From positions 1 through 25,619 of the forward strand of contig DATLDK010000021.1 in the NCBI GenBank assembly GCA_035525905.1: a stretch of 25,619 nt of DNA, read 5' to 3'. Position 1 is the stretch's first letter; each line of letters starts with the position of its first letter. Source of the DNA: Gaiellasilicea sp035525905 (GTDB lineage: Bacteria > Actinomycetota > Thermoleophilia > Gaiellales > Gaiellaceae). The position numbers were made by a program, and so were the translations under genes. Below, in pieces: positions 7,656 to 15,369 of the stretch. The notes below the pieces were generated by a model. It saw only the letters and a list, made by a program, of their open reading frames with translations. It did not search any database and was not told the DNA's origin.

Positions 7656-7667
7656 GCGCCGAAGCGC
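7656..7667 (-). other. Short GCGC-TTCG-GCGC hairpin after DUF177
   Basis: On the minus strand, GCGC TTCG GCGC forms a 4-base-pair stem capped by a UUCG tetraloop, 13-24 bases past the DUF177 stop codon. UUCG loops are unusually stable, so this could contribute to termination or mRNA 3'-end stability. The stem is short and lacks a T-run, so support is weak. Confidence 0.2.
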
Positions 7668-7679
7668 CGTCACAGGGTA

Positions 7680-8189
7680 CTACAGTCGGTCTCGGAGCTC
7701 CTCGAGCGCCGACCAGCGCGGATCGCCGGACTCGTCGGCGTGAGCGTGAGGCTCCACGTTCAGGTCCTTGCCGCACACAGGACAGAGGCCCGCGCAGTCC
7801 GGCGCATGCAGGATCTGCTGCGGCAGCTCGAGGGAGATCGCATCGCGCGCCCATGCGGAGAGGTCGATCTCGGCGTCGACCACGTACTCGCTCAGCAGCT
7901 CGTCCGCCGAGCCGGCATTGGCCGCGTGATATTCCCGTGCGTCCACCTGCACCTCGACCACGGCATCGGCGAGGCAGCGCATGCACGGACCGTGCAGGCG
8001 TGCGTCGAACGCCAGCCTGAGATCGAGGCCCGTGGTGGCCTGCGCAACTGTCAAAGCGGCCTCCACCTCGTGCGGGACCGGCAGGTAGCGCTGGCCGCCG
8101 AGCTCGAACGGCTCCAGCTCGACGGCGACTGCATCGCGCTGCTCGTCCCCCGGGCGGAGGCGGAGCCGGCGCAGCGGGTAGCGGGTCAT
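7680..8189 (-). CDS. yceD: DUF177 / YceD-family protein (23S rRNA accumulation)
   Basis: This is a 169-residue DUF177 (YceD) protein. The family is linked to accumulation of 23S rRNA or large-subunit assembly, and the gene normally stands directly before rpmF. The central segment LRLAFDARLHGPCMRCLADA carries one CxxC, and the C-terminal CAGLCPVCGKDLN carries a Cys-x3-Cys-x2-Cys cluster, consistent with zinc binding. The ATG at 8189 follows GGAGGG with good spacing. It lies 24 bases after the SepIVA-like gene, and the ABC-F gene intervenes before rpmF. The family assignment is firm; the biochemical role is known only in outline. Confidence 0.9.
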   Translation of the reverse strand: MTRYPLRRLRLRPGDEQRDAVAVELEPFELGGQRYLPVPHEVEAALTVAQATTGLDLRLAFDARLHGPCMRCLADAVVEVQVDAREYHAANAGSADELLSEYVVDAEIDLSAWARDAISLELPQQILHAPDCAGLCPVCGKDLNVEPHAHADESGDPRWSALEELRDRL

Positions 8190-8213
8190 CCCGCTCCCTC
8201 CTTCCCTTGCGTA

Positions 8214-8720
8214 CTACAGGTAGCTGGTGTCGTCGTCCGGCTCGCGCGGGCCGACGCCCGCGACGACCGTCTCCTGCGAGCGCTCGTGCAACCGCTCGCG
8301 ACCGCGCTTGACGGCGGTGAGGAACTTGTCGAGGTTGACCTCGAGCGTGGACAGGATCCCGTCGGCCCAGTCCTCCATCTCCAGCCGCGTCTCCCGCGCC
8401 TGCCGGCGTGCGTCGTCCACGATCTCCTGTGCCTGACGCTCGGCCAGCTTGACGATCTCCGTCTGGGAGGCCTCGCGCACAGCCTGCTCGCGCGCCTCGC
8501 CGAGAATGCGGTCCGTCTCCCGCTTGGCCTCGGCCAGCATCTCCTGGCGCTCCTTCACGATCCAACGGGCCTGCTTGATCTCTTCGGGGATCGTCGCCCG
8601 CATCTGATCGAGGATGTCGTAGATCTCCTCGCGGTCGATCCGCACCTGGTCGGTCAAAGGAACGGCCTTCGCGTTGTGCACGAGGTCGTCGAGCTTGTCG
8701 ATCAATACGAGAACGTCCAT
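8214..8720 (-). CDS. SepIVA/DivIVA-like coiled-coil protein
   Basis: This is a 168-residue, highly charged protein: a short N-terminal block (MDVLVLIDKLDDLVHNAKAV, PLTDQVRIDREEIYDILDQM), then a long predicted coiled coil at about 45-120 (KERQEMLAEAKRETDRILGEA and onward). It lacks membrane segments, although such proteins are sometimes mislabelled ATP synthase subunit b. In mycobacteria the gene between coaD and DUF177/rpmF encodes SepIVA, a DivIVA-like septation and cell-growth factor. Position and domain layout match, including the PLT/PMT segment after the first helix. The role in division here is inference from synteny. The ATG at 8720 has a GGAG Shine-Dalgarno close behind the coaD stop. 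Confidence 0.8.
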   Translation of the reverse strand: MDVLVLIDKLDDLVHNAKAVPLTDQVRIDREEIYDILDQMRATIPEEIKQARWIVKERQEMLAEAKRETDRILGEAREQAVREASQTEIVKLAERQAQEIVDDARRQARETRLEMEDWADGILSTLEVNLDKFLTAVKRGRERLHERSQETVVAGVGPREPDDDTSYL

Positions 8721-8740
8721 GGGCGCAGTTTACTCCGTCG

Positions 8741-9256
8741 TCATTCTCTCGGGTTCTCTGGCGCGCCGGGCCTGCCGTTCGGGAATTTCTCCGCGAGCCG
8801 GCGTGCGACGGCATCGGGAACGAGCTCGTCGACCTTTCCGCCGAACTCTGCGATCTCCTTCACGCCGCTCGAGGAGACGAAGCTGACCTGCGGGCTCGCC
8901 ATCACGTACACGGTCTCGATCTCGGGAGCGAGGTGACGGTTGAGCTGGTTCATCTGGAATTCCCACTCGAAGTCCGAGATGACCCGCAGCCCCTTCACGA
9001 TCGCCTTTGCCTGCCAGCGGCGCGCGAACTCGACCACGAGCTCCGAGAAGACGTCCACCTCGACGTTCTCGAGCTCGCCGAGTGCGCCTTTCAGGAATTC
9101 GACGCGCTCGTCGAGGCTGAAGAGCGGAGTCTTGTGCCGCGGGTTCGCCACGACGCCGACGACGACGCGGTCGAAGATCGCGGAGGCACGGGAGATCACG
9201 TCGACGTGGCCCATCGTGACCGGGTCGTAGCTTCCTGGGCAGATGGCGGTGATCAT
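8741..9256 (-). CDS. coaD: Phosphopantetheine adenylyltransferase
   Basis: This is a 171-residue enzyme of coenzyme A synthesis that transfers AMP from ATP to 4'-phosphopantetheine. The nucleotidyltransferase motif is at the N-terminus (CPGSYDPVTMGH, residues 6-17), followed by KGLRVISDFEWEFQMNQLNR and SSSGVKEIA (the SSxxVRE-type motif). The ATG at 9256 overlaps the rsmD stop as ATGA, so the two are coupled; a longer in-frame upstream extension is rsmD antiphase sequence and is excluded. The C-terminus is about 10 residues longer than usual (GRPGAPENPRE), a harmless-looking Pro/Gly tail. rsmD-coaD is a very common pair. Confidence 0.96.
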   Translation of the reverse strand: MITAICPGSYDPVTMGHVDVISRASAIFDRVVVGVVANPRHKTPLFSLDERVEFLKGALGELENVEVDVFSELVVEFARRWQAKAIVKGLRVISDFEWEFQMNQLNRHLAPEIETVYVMASPQVSFVSSSGVKEIAEFGGKVDELVPDAVARRLAEKFPNGRPGAPENPRE

Positions 9257-9783
9257 CGGGGAGGGTCGAAGAGGGTGAGCCGCGCCGAACCGTACCGCCG
9301 TGACGTCCGCAGTGGAAGCGGCAGCTGCGGCTCCGTTCTCTGGCCCGTCTCGACCACGAGCAGCCCGCCGGGGTCGAGCAGCCGCGGCAGGTGCTGCGCA
9401 AGCTTTGGCTCGAGCTCGCTCCAGGTCTCGTACGGAGGGTCGACGAGGATCAGGTCGTAGCGACGCGTTTCCCGCCGCACCGCCCACAGAGCGTCGCCGC
9501 AGGTCACGCGCGCTCCGGTCAGATTCAGCTTCTCGAGGTTCTCTGCGATCGTCCGGCAGGCAGCACGGTCGCTTTCGACGAACGTGACGCTCGCGGCTCC
9601 GCGGGAGAGCGCCTCCAGCCCCAGCGCCCCCGAGCCGGCGAAGAGATCGAGGACGCGCGCGCCGTCGACCGGCCCGATCAGGTTGAAGGCGGCCTCGCGG
9701 ACGCGGTCACCGGTCGGGCGTGTCGCGAGGCCCTTCGGCGCCGCGATCCGCCTGCCACGATGCGTGCCGGCGATGATCCTCAC
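9253..9783 (-). CDS. rsmD: 16S rRNA (guanine966-N2)-methyltransferase RsmD
   Basis: This is a 176-residue SAM-dependent methyltransferase for 16S rRNA G966. The N-terminal signature RIIAGTHRGRRI is followed by TRPTGDRVREAAFNLI, the SAM-binding motif VLDLFAGSGALGLEAL at about 50-65, and the catalytic LVDPPYE. The start is GTG at 9783, two bases after the recG TAG, and the stop overlaps the coaD start. No Shine-Dalgarno is apparent, so translation is probably re-initiated from recG. Length and motifs are standard. Confidence 0.95.
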   Translation of the reverse strand: MRIIAGTHRGRRIAAPKGLATRPTGDRVREAAFNLIGPVDGARVLDLFAGSGALGLEALSRGAASVTFVESDRAACRTIAENLEKLNLTGARVTCGDALWAVRRETRRYDLILVDPPYETWSELEPKLAQHLPRLLDPGGLLVVETGQRTEPQLPLPLRTSRRYGSARLTLFDPPR

Positions 9784-9785
9784 TG

Positions 9786-11846
9786 CTAGGAGGCGCCGAG
9801 GTGTTCGGCGCCGCCGAGCAGAGCAGCGACCTCGGGCGCCAGCGTCTTCGGCGGGAGAGACCGCGCCACTGCGCGCGCCCGCTCCAGCAGCTCCCGGTCC
9901 TGAGTGATCCGTGCGAAACGAAGATCGGAGAGGCCGGACTGGCGCGCCCCGAGTAGGGCGCCACCGCCGCGGATCTCGAGATCCTTCTCCGCGAGCTCGA
10001 ACCCATCCGTCGAGGCGACCATGGCCTCGAGCCGGTCGCGAGCGCTCTCCGTCAGCTCCTCCTTCGGGCCCGATACGAGCAGGCAGAACGACTGCTCCGC
10101 GCCGCGCCCGACGCGGCCGCGCAGCTGGTGCAGCTGCGCGAGGCCGAACCGGTCCGCCTCCTGCACGATCATGATCGTCGCGTTCGGGACGTCGACGCCG
10201 ACCTCGATCACCGTGGTCGCGACCAGCACGTCGAGCTCTCGCGCCTTGAAGCGAGCCATCAGGTCGCGCCGCTCCGCCGGCTTCAGCCGCCCGTGCATGC
10301 AACCCACACGGAAGCCCTTCAGCTCGCCAGCGCGGAGCTGCTCGGCCTCCTGCTCCGCTGCTCGCGCCGTGGAGGCCGCCGACTCCTCGATCAGCGGGCA
10401 GACGACGTACGCCTGCCGCCCCTCGGTGAGGTGGGCGCGCAGGCGTGTGTAGGCCTCCGAGCTGCGTTCGTCCGTGACCCACGCGGTGACGATGGGCTTA
10501 CGGCTGGCCGGCGGTTTTGCGATCTCGCTCACCGCGAGGTCGCCGTACACGGTCAGGGCGAGCGTCCGCGGGATCGGCGTCGCCGTCATGTGGAGCACGT
10601 GCGGCGAACGCCCCTCGATCAGCGCGGCGCGCTGCTCGACGCCGAAGCGGTTCTGCTCGTCGACCACGGCGACCGCGAGGTCGCGGAACTCGAAGCCCTT
10701 CTGAATCAGCGCGTGCGTGCCGACCACGACATCGGCCTGTCCGCCCACCTTCGACTTGATCGAGCCCGTGACGAGCGCGCAGCTGACCCCGAGCTCCATG
10801 CAGATGCCCTCGATCGTGAGGAAGTGCTGCTCGGCGAGCGTCTCCGTTGGTGCCATCAGCGCGCCCTGCCGGCCCGCCTCGACCGCGCGCAGGAGCGCGT
10901 AGAGCGCCACCACCGTCTTCCCGGACCCGACGTCGCCCTGGAGCAGGCGCTGCATCGGCGTCGTCCTCGAGAGGTCTGCGTCGATCTCGGCGATCGCCCG
11001 CTCCTGGTGTTCGGTCAGCTCGAAGGGGAGCGCCGCGCGATAGCGGTCGATCAACTCGCCAGACGGCGGAAGCGAAGCCGCGACGGCGCGCTCGCGTTCG
11101 GCCGTGCGGCGCGCCAGCGCGAGTTGGAGGACGAGCAGCTCGTCGAAGGCGAGCCGCTGCCTTCCCTCCTCGGCTTCGGCGAGCGCACGCGGTTGATGAA
11201 CGGCCACGAGGGCGTCTGCCCGGAGCGGAAGCAGATGCTGTGCCTTCAGAGCCGCCGGCAGGGGGTCGGGATGGTCACGAGCGTGCTGCAAAGCGCTCGT
11301 GACGAGCTCGCGCAGCTTGGCCGCCGAGACGTCCTCGCTCGCGGGATAGACGGGCGCGAAGTCGGCCGTCGCCGAGCCACCGTTCAGGTCGTACGACTTG
11401 ACCGCAAAGCCGAAGCGGTTCTGCTGGCCTCGCACACGAACGGGCGTGCCGGGCGTCAGCTTGTCCTTCAACCAGGGCTGGTTGAACCACGTGGCGCTGA
11501 TCTGCCCGGTCCCGTCGCTCACCTGTGCAGTCAGGATCTGCAGCCGGCCCCGGCCGCGCCGCAACGACGAACGCAGCACGTTCCCTTCGATCAGCACCTC
11601 CTCTTCGCCGAACAGATCGGAGATGCGCTTGCGCGGCGCCGGTTGCTCATACCGGCGCGGCCGATGCTCGAGCAGGTCGCCGACCCGCACGAGCCCGAGC
11701 TTGGCGAGCCGCTTCGCCAGGGTCGGGCCGACGCCCGCGAGCGTCTCGAGCGGGGCTTCGAGCCGCGCGGTCCGGAAGCGGCCGCGCGTCGGCGGCCAGC
11801 GCTCAGGCGGGTCCACAGCGGCGAAACCGGGCTGGGGCCGGCTCAT
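9786..11846 (-). CDS. recG: ATP-dependent DNA helicase RecG
   Basis: This is a 686-residue superfamily 2 helicase that remodels stalled replication forks. The N-terminal wedge/OB region is at about 25-220 (LAGVGPTLAKRLAKLG, then DGTGQISATWFNQPWL). Helicase motifs follow: Walker A GDVGSGKT (304-311), APTETLAEQH, VGTHALIQKG, motif II DEQN (396-399), HMTATPIPRTL, TTVIEVGVDVPNA and QLRGRVGRG. Two differences from well-known RecGs are visible. Motif II reads DEQN rather than DEQH. The segment between VTGSIK and VVVGTHAL is about nine residues shorter than usual. Otherwise it is complete. The ATG at 11846 is 26 bases after the degV-like gene. Confidence 0.96.
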   Translation of the reverse strand: MSRPQPGFAAVDPPERWPPTRGRFRTARLEAPLETLAGVGPTLAKRLAKLGLVRVGDLLEHRPRRYEQPAPRKRISDLFGEEEVLIEGNVLRSSLRRGRGRLQILTAQVSDGTGQISATWFNQPWLKDKLTPGTPVRVRGQQNRFGFAVKSYDLNGGSATADFAPVYPASEDVSAAKLRELVTSALQHARDHPDPLPAALKAQHLLPLRADALVAVHQPRALAEAEEGRQRLAFDELLVLQLALARRTAERERAVAASLPPSGELIDRYRAALPFELTEHQERAIAEIDADLSRTTPMQRLLQGDVGSGKTVVALYALLRAVEAGRQGALMAPTETLAEQHFLTIEGICMELGVSCALVTGSIKSKVGGQADVVVGTHALIQKGFEFRDLAVAVVDEQNRFGVEQRAALIEGRSPHVLHMTATPIPRTLALTVYGDLAVSEIAKPPASRKPIVTAWVTDERSSEAYTRLRAHLTEGRQAYVVCPLIEESAASTARAAEQEAEQLRAGELKGFRVGCMHGRLKPAERRDLMARFKARELDVLVATTVIEVGVDVPNATIMIVQEADRFGLAQLHQLRGRVGRGAEQSFCLLVSGPKEELTESARDRLEAMVASTDGFELAEKDLEIRGGGALLGARQSGLSDLRFARITQDRELLERARAVARSLPPKTLAPEVAALLGGAEHLGAS

Positions 11847-11872
11847 GGGGTCGAGTATCGCAGCCGGTCCGG

Positions 11873-12733
11873 CTAGCGCGGCTGGAACCAGAAGAAGCCG
11901 ACCGTGCCGGGACCAGCGTGGGTGCCCACCACGGCTCCGAGGCTCGTCACCAGCTTCACCTCGGCCTGGGGCCGAGCCGCGAGCACGATCGCCTGCAGCT
12001 GCTCGACCGCCTCCGCCGCCTCCGCGTGCGCGATCCCGATCCCGAGCCGAGAGCCGTCCGTCGTGGCAGCCTCGAACCGCCGGCGGAACTCCTCGAAGGC
12101 CTTCGCTCGCCCGCGCACTCTCGTCACGGGAACCACCTCACCGTCCTCGATCGCAAGGATCGGCTTCACATTGAGGAGGTTTCCCATCAGCGCCCGGCCA
12201 CGACCGATACGGCCGCCCTTCGCCAGGAACTCCAGAGTGTCGACGGTGAAGAGGATGCCGCCGCGCTCGCGGTGGAGTGCGGCGAGGGCGTCGATCTCCT
12301 CGTCCGTCGTTCCGCCTGCAAGGAGCTCCTGGATCTCGATCGCGAGCATCCCGATCCCGACCGAGGCAGACTCAGTGTCGATCAGGCGGATCCGGTCGCT
12401 GCCGACCTCGGCAGCGGCGAGCGAGGCGCTCTGGAAGGTGCCCGAGAGCTTCGACGAGATGTGCAGCGAGTAGATGCGGTCGTAGCCGGAGAGCGCGTTG
12501 TACGTGGACATGAAGTCCTGCGGCGTCGGCTGGGACGTGGTGGGGAGCTCGGGAGCGCTGCGGAGTCGGCGGTAGAAGTCGTGCGGATCGAGCTCGACGT
12601 AGTCGCGGAAGCTCTCCTCGCCGAAGCGAACGTAGAGAGGGACGACGCGCATGTTCGGAAACCGGATCTGGGCGTCGGGGAAGTCGGCGGTGGAGTCGAG
12701 CACCACCGCGGTGTTCTCGCGGGTGAGATTCAC
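11873..12733 (-). CDS. DegV family protein (FakB-type fatty acid binding protein)
   Basis: This is a 286-residue DegV-fold protein; members of this family (FakB) hold a fatty acid and present its carboxylate to the kinase FakA. Visible motifs are the N-terminal VVLDSTADFP (DST at 13-15), TTSQP at 65-69, SSKLSGTFQSA, and FLAKGGRIG in the second domain. The protein ends HAGPGTVGFFW. The start is GTG at 12733, overlapping the stop of the receiver gene as GTGA. fakA lies just upstream of that receiver, so kinase, receiver and lipid-binding protein are probably made from one message. The lipid preference cannot be read from sequence. Confidence 0.92.
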   Translation of the reverse strand: MNLTRENTAVVLDSTADFPDAQIRFPNMRVVPLYVRFGEESFRDYVELDPHDFYRRLRSAPELPTTSQPTPQDFMSTYNALSGYDRIYSLHISSKLSGTFQSASLAAAEVGSDRIRLIDTESASVGIGMLAIEIQELLAGGTTDEEIDALAALHRERGGILFTVDTLEFLAKGGRIGRGRALMGNLLNVKPILAIEDGEVVPVTRVRGRAKAFEEFRRRFEAATTDGSRLGIGIAHAEAAEAVEQLQAIVLAARPQAEVKLVTSLGAVVGTHAGPGTVGFFWFQPR

Positions 12734-13119
12734 CGGCGCGACTCGCCTGCCGAGCGGACTGCGGCGACGATCTCCTCGAGCTCCTGATCCTTGCGGAGGC
12801 AGGCGACGGCACCCGCCGCCACGAGCGCATCGAGCTCACGGGGACTGGCGGACGCGGTCAGGCACACGACGGCGACGTGGGGGCACTCGCGGTTCAGGGC
12901 GATCGTCGTCTCGACTCCGTCCATGCCGGGCAGCCGGAAGTCCATCACCGCCACGTGCGGCTTGACGCGCCTGCACGCTCCGACAGCATCGGCTCCGTCC
13001 GAGACCGCCCCGACGACCTCGAGACCGTCCTGGAGCTCGAGCAACAGCTCGAGCGCCTGGCGGAAGACGTCGTTGTCCTCCACGAGCAGGACGCGGATCG
13101 GCTGCGCGGCGGCCTCCAC
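12730..13119 (-). CDS. Stand-alone response regulator receiver domain
   Basis: This is a 129-residue single receiver (REC) domain with all conserved residues. The acidic pair is Glu14/Asp15 in LLVEDND, the phosphoacceptor is Asp60 in VAVMDFRLPGMDG, and Thr88 (CLTAS) and Lys110 (CLRKDQE) are present. It stops right after the fifth helix, so no DNA-binding or enzymatic output domain is present. The sequence style resembles receivers of NarL/LuxR-type regulators. The chosen GTG start (13119) leaves a normal REC N-terminus; a 19-residue upstream extension overlaps fakA and is less likely. It sits between fakA (16 bases) and degV (4-base overlap). No histidine kinase is in the window. Confidence 0.9.
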   Translation of the reverse strand: MEAAAQPIRVLLVEDNDVFRQALELLLELQDGLEVVGAVSDGADAVGACRRVKPHVAVMDFRLPGMDGVETTIALNRECPHVAVVCLTASASPRELDALVAAGAVACLRKDQELEEIVAAVRSAGESRR

Positions 13120-13135
13120 CCCCGGACCATAAGGG

Positions 13136-14731
13136 CTACTCGGCAGAGAGCAACAGCGGATAGTGCGGTTGGCCACCCGGCTGGACGTCCGCCTCGACGT
13201 TCGGATGCCGCTCGCGCACGCGGCGCAGAAAGTCGTCCAGCTCCGGCTCGTCTTCGCCGGTCAGGAGCGTCAGGAACTCACGGCCGCCGGAGAGAAGCCG
13301 GTCCGCGACCGCCGCTGCGACCTCGTCGAAATCAGGTGAGGACGCAACCGCGGTGCCATCGACGAGGCCGAGCCAGTCACCCTTGCGAACTGCCACCCCA
13401 TCGAGCTCGACGTCGCGCGAGGCGACCGTCACCTCACCCGTGGCCACCTCGTTCAGCGCCTCGAGCATGGCCGTCTCGTTCTCGGCCGCGCTGAGTGAAG
13501 GCAGGTAGCGCACGATCGCCGCGAGCCCTGCCGGCACCGAGCGCGAGGGCACGACGCGAACGGGCTTCTCCGCCAGCTCGGCCGCCTGCTCGGCGGACAG
13601 GATCACGTTGGAGTTGTTCGGCAGCACAAGCACCTCGGTCGCAGGAGTGGAGTCGATCGCAGCCAGGATGTCGGCGGTCGAAGGATTCATCGTCTGGCCG
13701 CCTTCGATCACTCGCGCCGCGCCGTAGCTCTCGAAGAGGCGCCGGTTGCCTGCGCCCGGCACGACCGCGACGACTCCGGTCTCCAGCGTCGGCACGGCGT
13801 GCAGCACCGACGTGATCCGCTCCGAGCGCTCCTCGGTCTGCTTGTGCATGTTCGCGATCTCGACGCCCTCGAGCGTGCCGAGCGCCGTCGCCAGGGAGAG
13901 CGCCTTGCCCGGGTCGTCCGTGTGGACGTGCACCTTGAGCATGTTCGAGTCGCCAACCACGAGCAGCGAATCGCCGATCGGGTCGAGCTCGGCTTCGAGC
14001 GAATCGGCGTCGAGTCCCTCACCCTCGATCAGGAAGACCGTGCAGTACTGGAACTCCGAGAGCTCGCGGTGCACGGCGTCGATGCCGGCCTCGTGGGCGT
14101 CGTCCCCGGGGGCGGCCGGCAGCGGCTCGCCGGACAGTGCCGCCGAGACGCCGCGGACGATCTCGAGCAGTCCGGCGCCGCCGGCGTCGACGACGCCCGC
14201 TTCGCGCAGAACGGCGAGCTGGTCGGGCGTGCGCGCCAGTGCGTCCTCGCCCCGCTCGATCAGCTTCTTCAAGAGCGCCGCGGGGTCGAGGTCCGCATTG
14301 CGCGGGTCTTCGGCCTCTTCGGCGAGCTCCCGGATCACGGACAGCATCGTCCCCTCGACGGGACGGCTCACCGCGCGATACGCAGCGTCGCTCGCGGCCC
14401 GGAACGCGCGGCGGACCGTGGCCGCGTCGAGAAGCCCCGCCTCGCCGAGCGCCTCGGCCGCCCCGCGAAGGATCTGCGAGAAGATCACGCCTGAGTTTCC
14501 GCGGGCGCCCATCAGCGCGGCGCGCGTGAGCTCTTTGGCAAGCGTCGCACGGTCGCCGGCGGTCGAGGCGTCGAGCACTTTCATGATCGCTCGCGCCGTC
14601 TCGGTCAGGTTCGTGCCTGTGTCGCCGTCCGGGACGGGATAGACGTTCAGATCGTCGATCCGGCGCCGGTTGGCCTCGAGCGTCGCGAGCGCGGCCTGCC
14701 CGAGTTCCTTCGCGCGCTCGAGCTCGGTCAC
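13136..14731 (-). CDS. fakA: Fatty acid kinase subunit FakA (DAK2/YloV family)
   Basis: This is a 531-residue protein with an N-terminal DhaL/DAK2 kinase domain at about 1-200, including the metal/ATP loop VPDGDTGTNL (33-42) and GARGNSGVIFSQILRGAAE. Middle and C-terminal domains of the YloV type follow (DSLLVVGDSNMLKVHVHTDD, then VVPGAGNRRLFESYGA and LPNNSNVILSAEQAAELA). FakA phosphorylates fatty acids bound to FakB/DegV proteins, giving acyl-phosphate for PlsX. The start is GTG at 14731, which overlaps the stop of the Asp23 gene as GTGA. Length is typical. The Asp23-FakA pair is one of the most conserved neighbourhoods in Gram-positive genomes. Confidence 0.95.
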   Translation of the reverse strand: MTELERAKELGQAALATLEANRRRIDDLNVYPVPDGDTGTNLTETARAIMKVLDASTAGDRATLAKELTRAALMGARGNSGVIFSQILRGAAEALGEAGLLDAATVRRAFRAASDAAYRAVSRPVEGTMLSVIRELAEEAEDPRNADLDPAALLKKLIERGEDALARTPDQLAVLREAGVVDAGGAGLLEIVRGVSAALSGEPLPAAPGDDAHEAGIDAVHRELSEFQYCTVFLIEGEGLDADSLEAELDPIGDSLLVVGDSNMLKVHVHTDDPGKALSLATALGTLEGVEIANMHKQTEERSERITSVLHAVPTLETGVVAVVPGAGNRRLFESYGAARVIEGGQTMNPSTADILAAIDSTPATEVLVLPNNSNVILSAEQAAELAEKPVRVVPSRSVPAGLAAIVRYLPSLSAAENETAMLEALNEVATGEVTVASRDVELDGVAVRKGDWLGLVDGTAVASSPDFDEVAAAVADRLLSGGREFLTLLTGEDEPELDDFLRRVRERHPNVEADVQPGGQPHYPLLLSAE

Positions 14732-15096
14732 GCCGACTTCCGCACGTCGTCGATGTGGACCTCGACCGCCGCGACCGTGAGGCCCGTCAGGCGTTCGACC
14801 TCGTACGCCACGCGCGAGCGGATCGCCGCCGCGACCTCGGCCAGGTTGAGCCCGTACTCGACCACGACGTGCAGGTCGAGCCGCACACCGTTTTCGGAGC
14901 CGGAGACCTCGATTCCCTGGGTCAGCTTGTCGCGCGTCAGACGGCGTTTCAGCGCCCTACCGGTCAACCCCTTGCCGGCCATGGCGACGACGCCGTAGCA
15001 CTCCGCGGTTGTGTGGCCCACGATCTGCGCGATCGCGTCCGGCCCGATCGTGATCCGGCCCAGCTCCGTGTGCTCCGTGAGGTGTTCCCGCTCCAC
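14728..15096 (-). CDS. Asp23/Gls24 family protein
   Basis: This is a 122-residue Asp23/Gls24 (YloU-type) protein. Its features are the N-terminal LGRITIGPDAIAQIVGHTTAEC, the GKGLTGRALKRRL segment, VRLDLHVVVEYGLNLAEVA, and the C-terminal VERLTGLTVAAVEVHIDDV. Family members are envelope- or alkaline-stress-linked; the exact role of the copy next to fakA is not established. The start is GTG at 15096, and the stop overlaps fakA. No membrane anchor is present. It lies 43 bases beyond rpmB. Confidence 0.92.
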   Translation of the reverse strand: MEREHLTEHTELGRITIGPDAIAQIVGHTTAECYGVVAMAGKGLTGRALKRRLTRDKLTQGIEVSGSENGVRLDLHVVVEYGLNLAEVAAAIRSRVAYEVERLTGLTVAAVEVHIDDVRKSA

Positions 15097-15139
15097 GCTC
15101 CGCGAGCTTAGACGGTGCCGGAAGCCGGGAGGTTACGGT

Positions 15140-15331
15140 CTAGAGAGCCTTCTGCACTTTGCCCGCCTTGAGACAGCGGGTGCAGACGTAAGCGCGCTTG
15201 GCAACGCCGTTCAGGAGGATGCGCACCTTCTGCAGGTTCGGGTTGAAGCGACGCCGCGTCGCCACCATCGAGTGGCTTCGGGTGTTTCCGAACGACGGCT
15301 TCTTGCCGCAGGAGGCGCAGACCTTGGACAT
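15140..15331 (-). CDS. rpmB: 50S ribosomal protein L28 (zinc-binding form)
   Basis: This is a 63-residue L28 starting MSKVCASCGKKPSFGN, with SHSMVATRRRFNPNLQKVRI in the middle. Two CxxC pairs (residues 5/8 and 50/53) make it the zinc-containing (C+) form. The ATG at 15331 is fixed by the invariant MSKVC N-terminus; a longer in-frame extension belongs to shadow sequence. No Shine-Dalgarno precedes the start. A TATCAT hexamer lies only 9 bases upstream, suggesting a leaderless message from its own promoter. That promoter is overlapped by a striking 27-base palindrome. L28 next to asp23-fakA is the ancestral order. Confidence 0.97.
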   Translation of the reverse strand: MSKVCASCGKKPSFGNTRSHSMVATRRRFNPNLQKVRILLNGVAKRAYVCTRCLKAGKVQKAL

Positions 15332-15340
15332 CGGCCGCCG

Positions 15341-15369
15341 ATGATAGCAGCCAAGTAACAGACTGTTAC
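15341..15369 (-). promoter_or_regulatory. Candidate rpmB promoter
   Basis: On the minus strand, GTAACA (15369-15364; 4 of 6 matches to TTGACA) and TATCAT (15346-15341; 5 of 6 to TATAAT) are spaced by exactly 17 bases. The -10 ends 9 bases before the rpmB ATG, so transcription would begin within a few bases of the start codon. This stretch is markedly AT-richer than its surroundings. Confidence 0.5.

Noticed and set aside
7494..8936. 480-codon plus-strand open frame across DUF177 and the SepIVA-like gene
   Set aside because: It is a mirror of three minus-strand genes with good Shine-Dalgarno sites; the translated sequence resembles no family.
10128..11876. 582-codon plus-strand open frame opposite recG
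   Set aside because: It lies antisense to a fully motif-supported recG, is rich in Arg/Asp/Leu with no recognisable domain, and is the usual GC-rich shadow.
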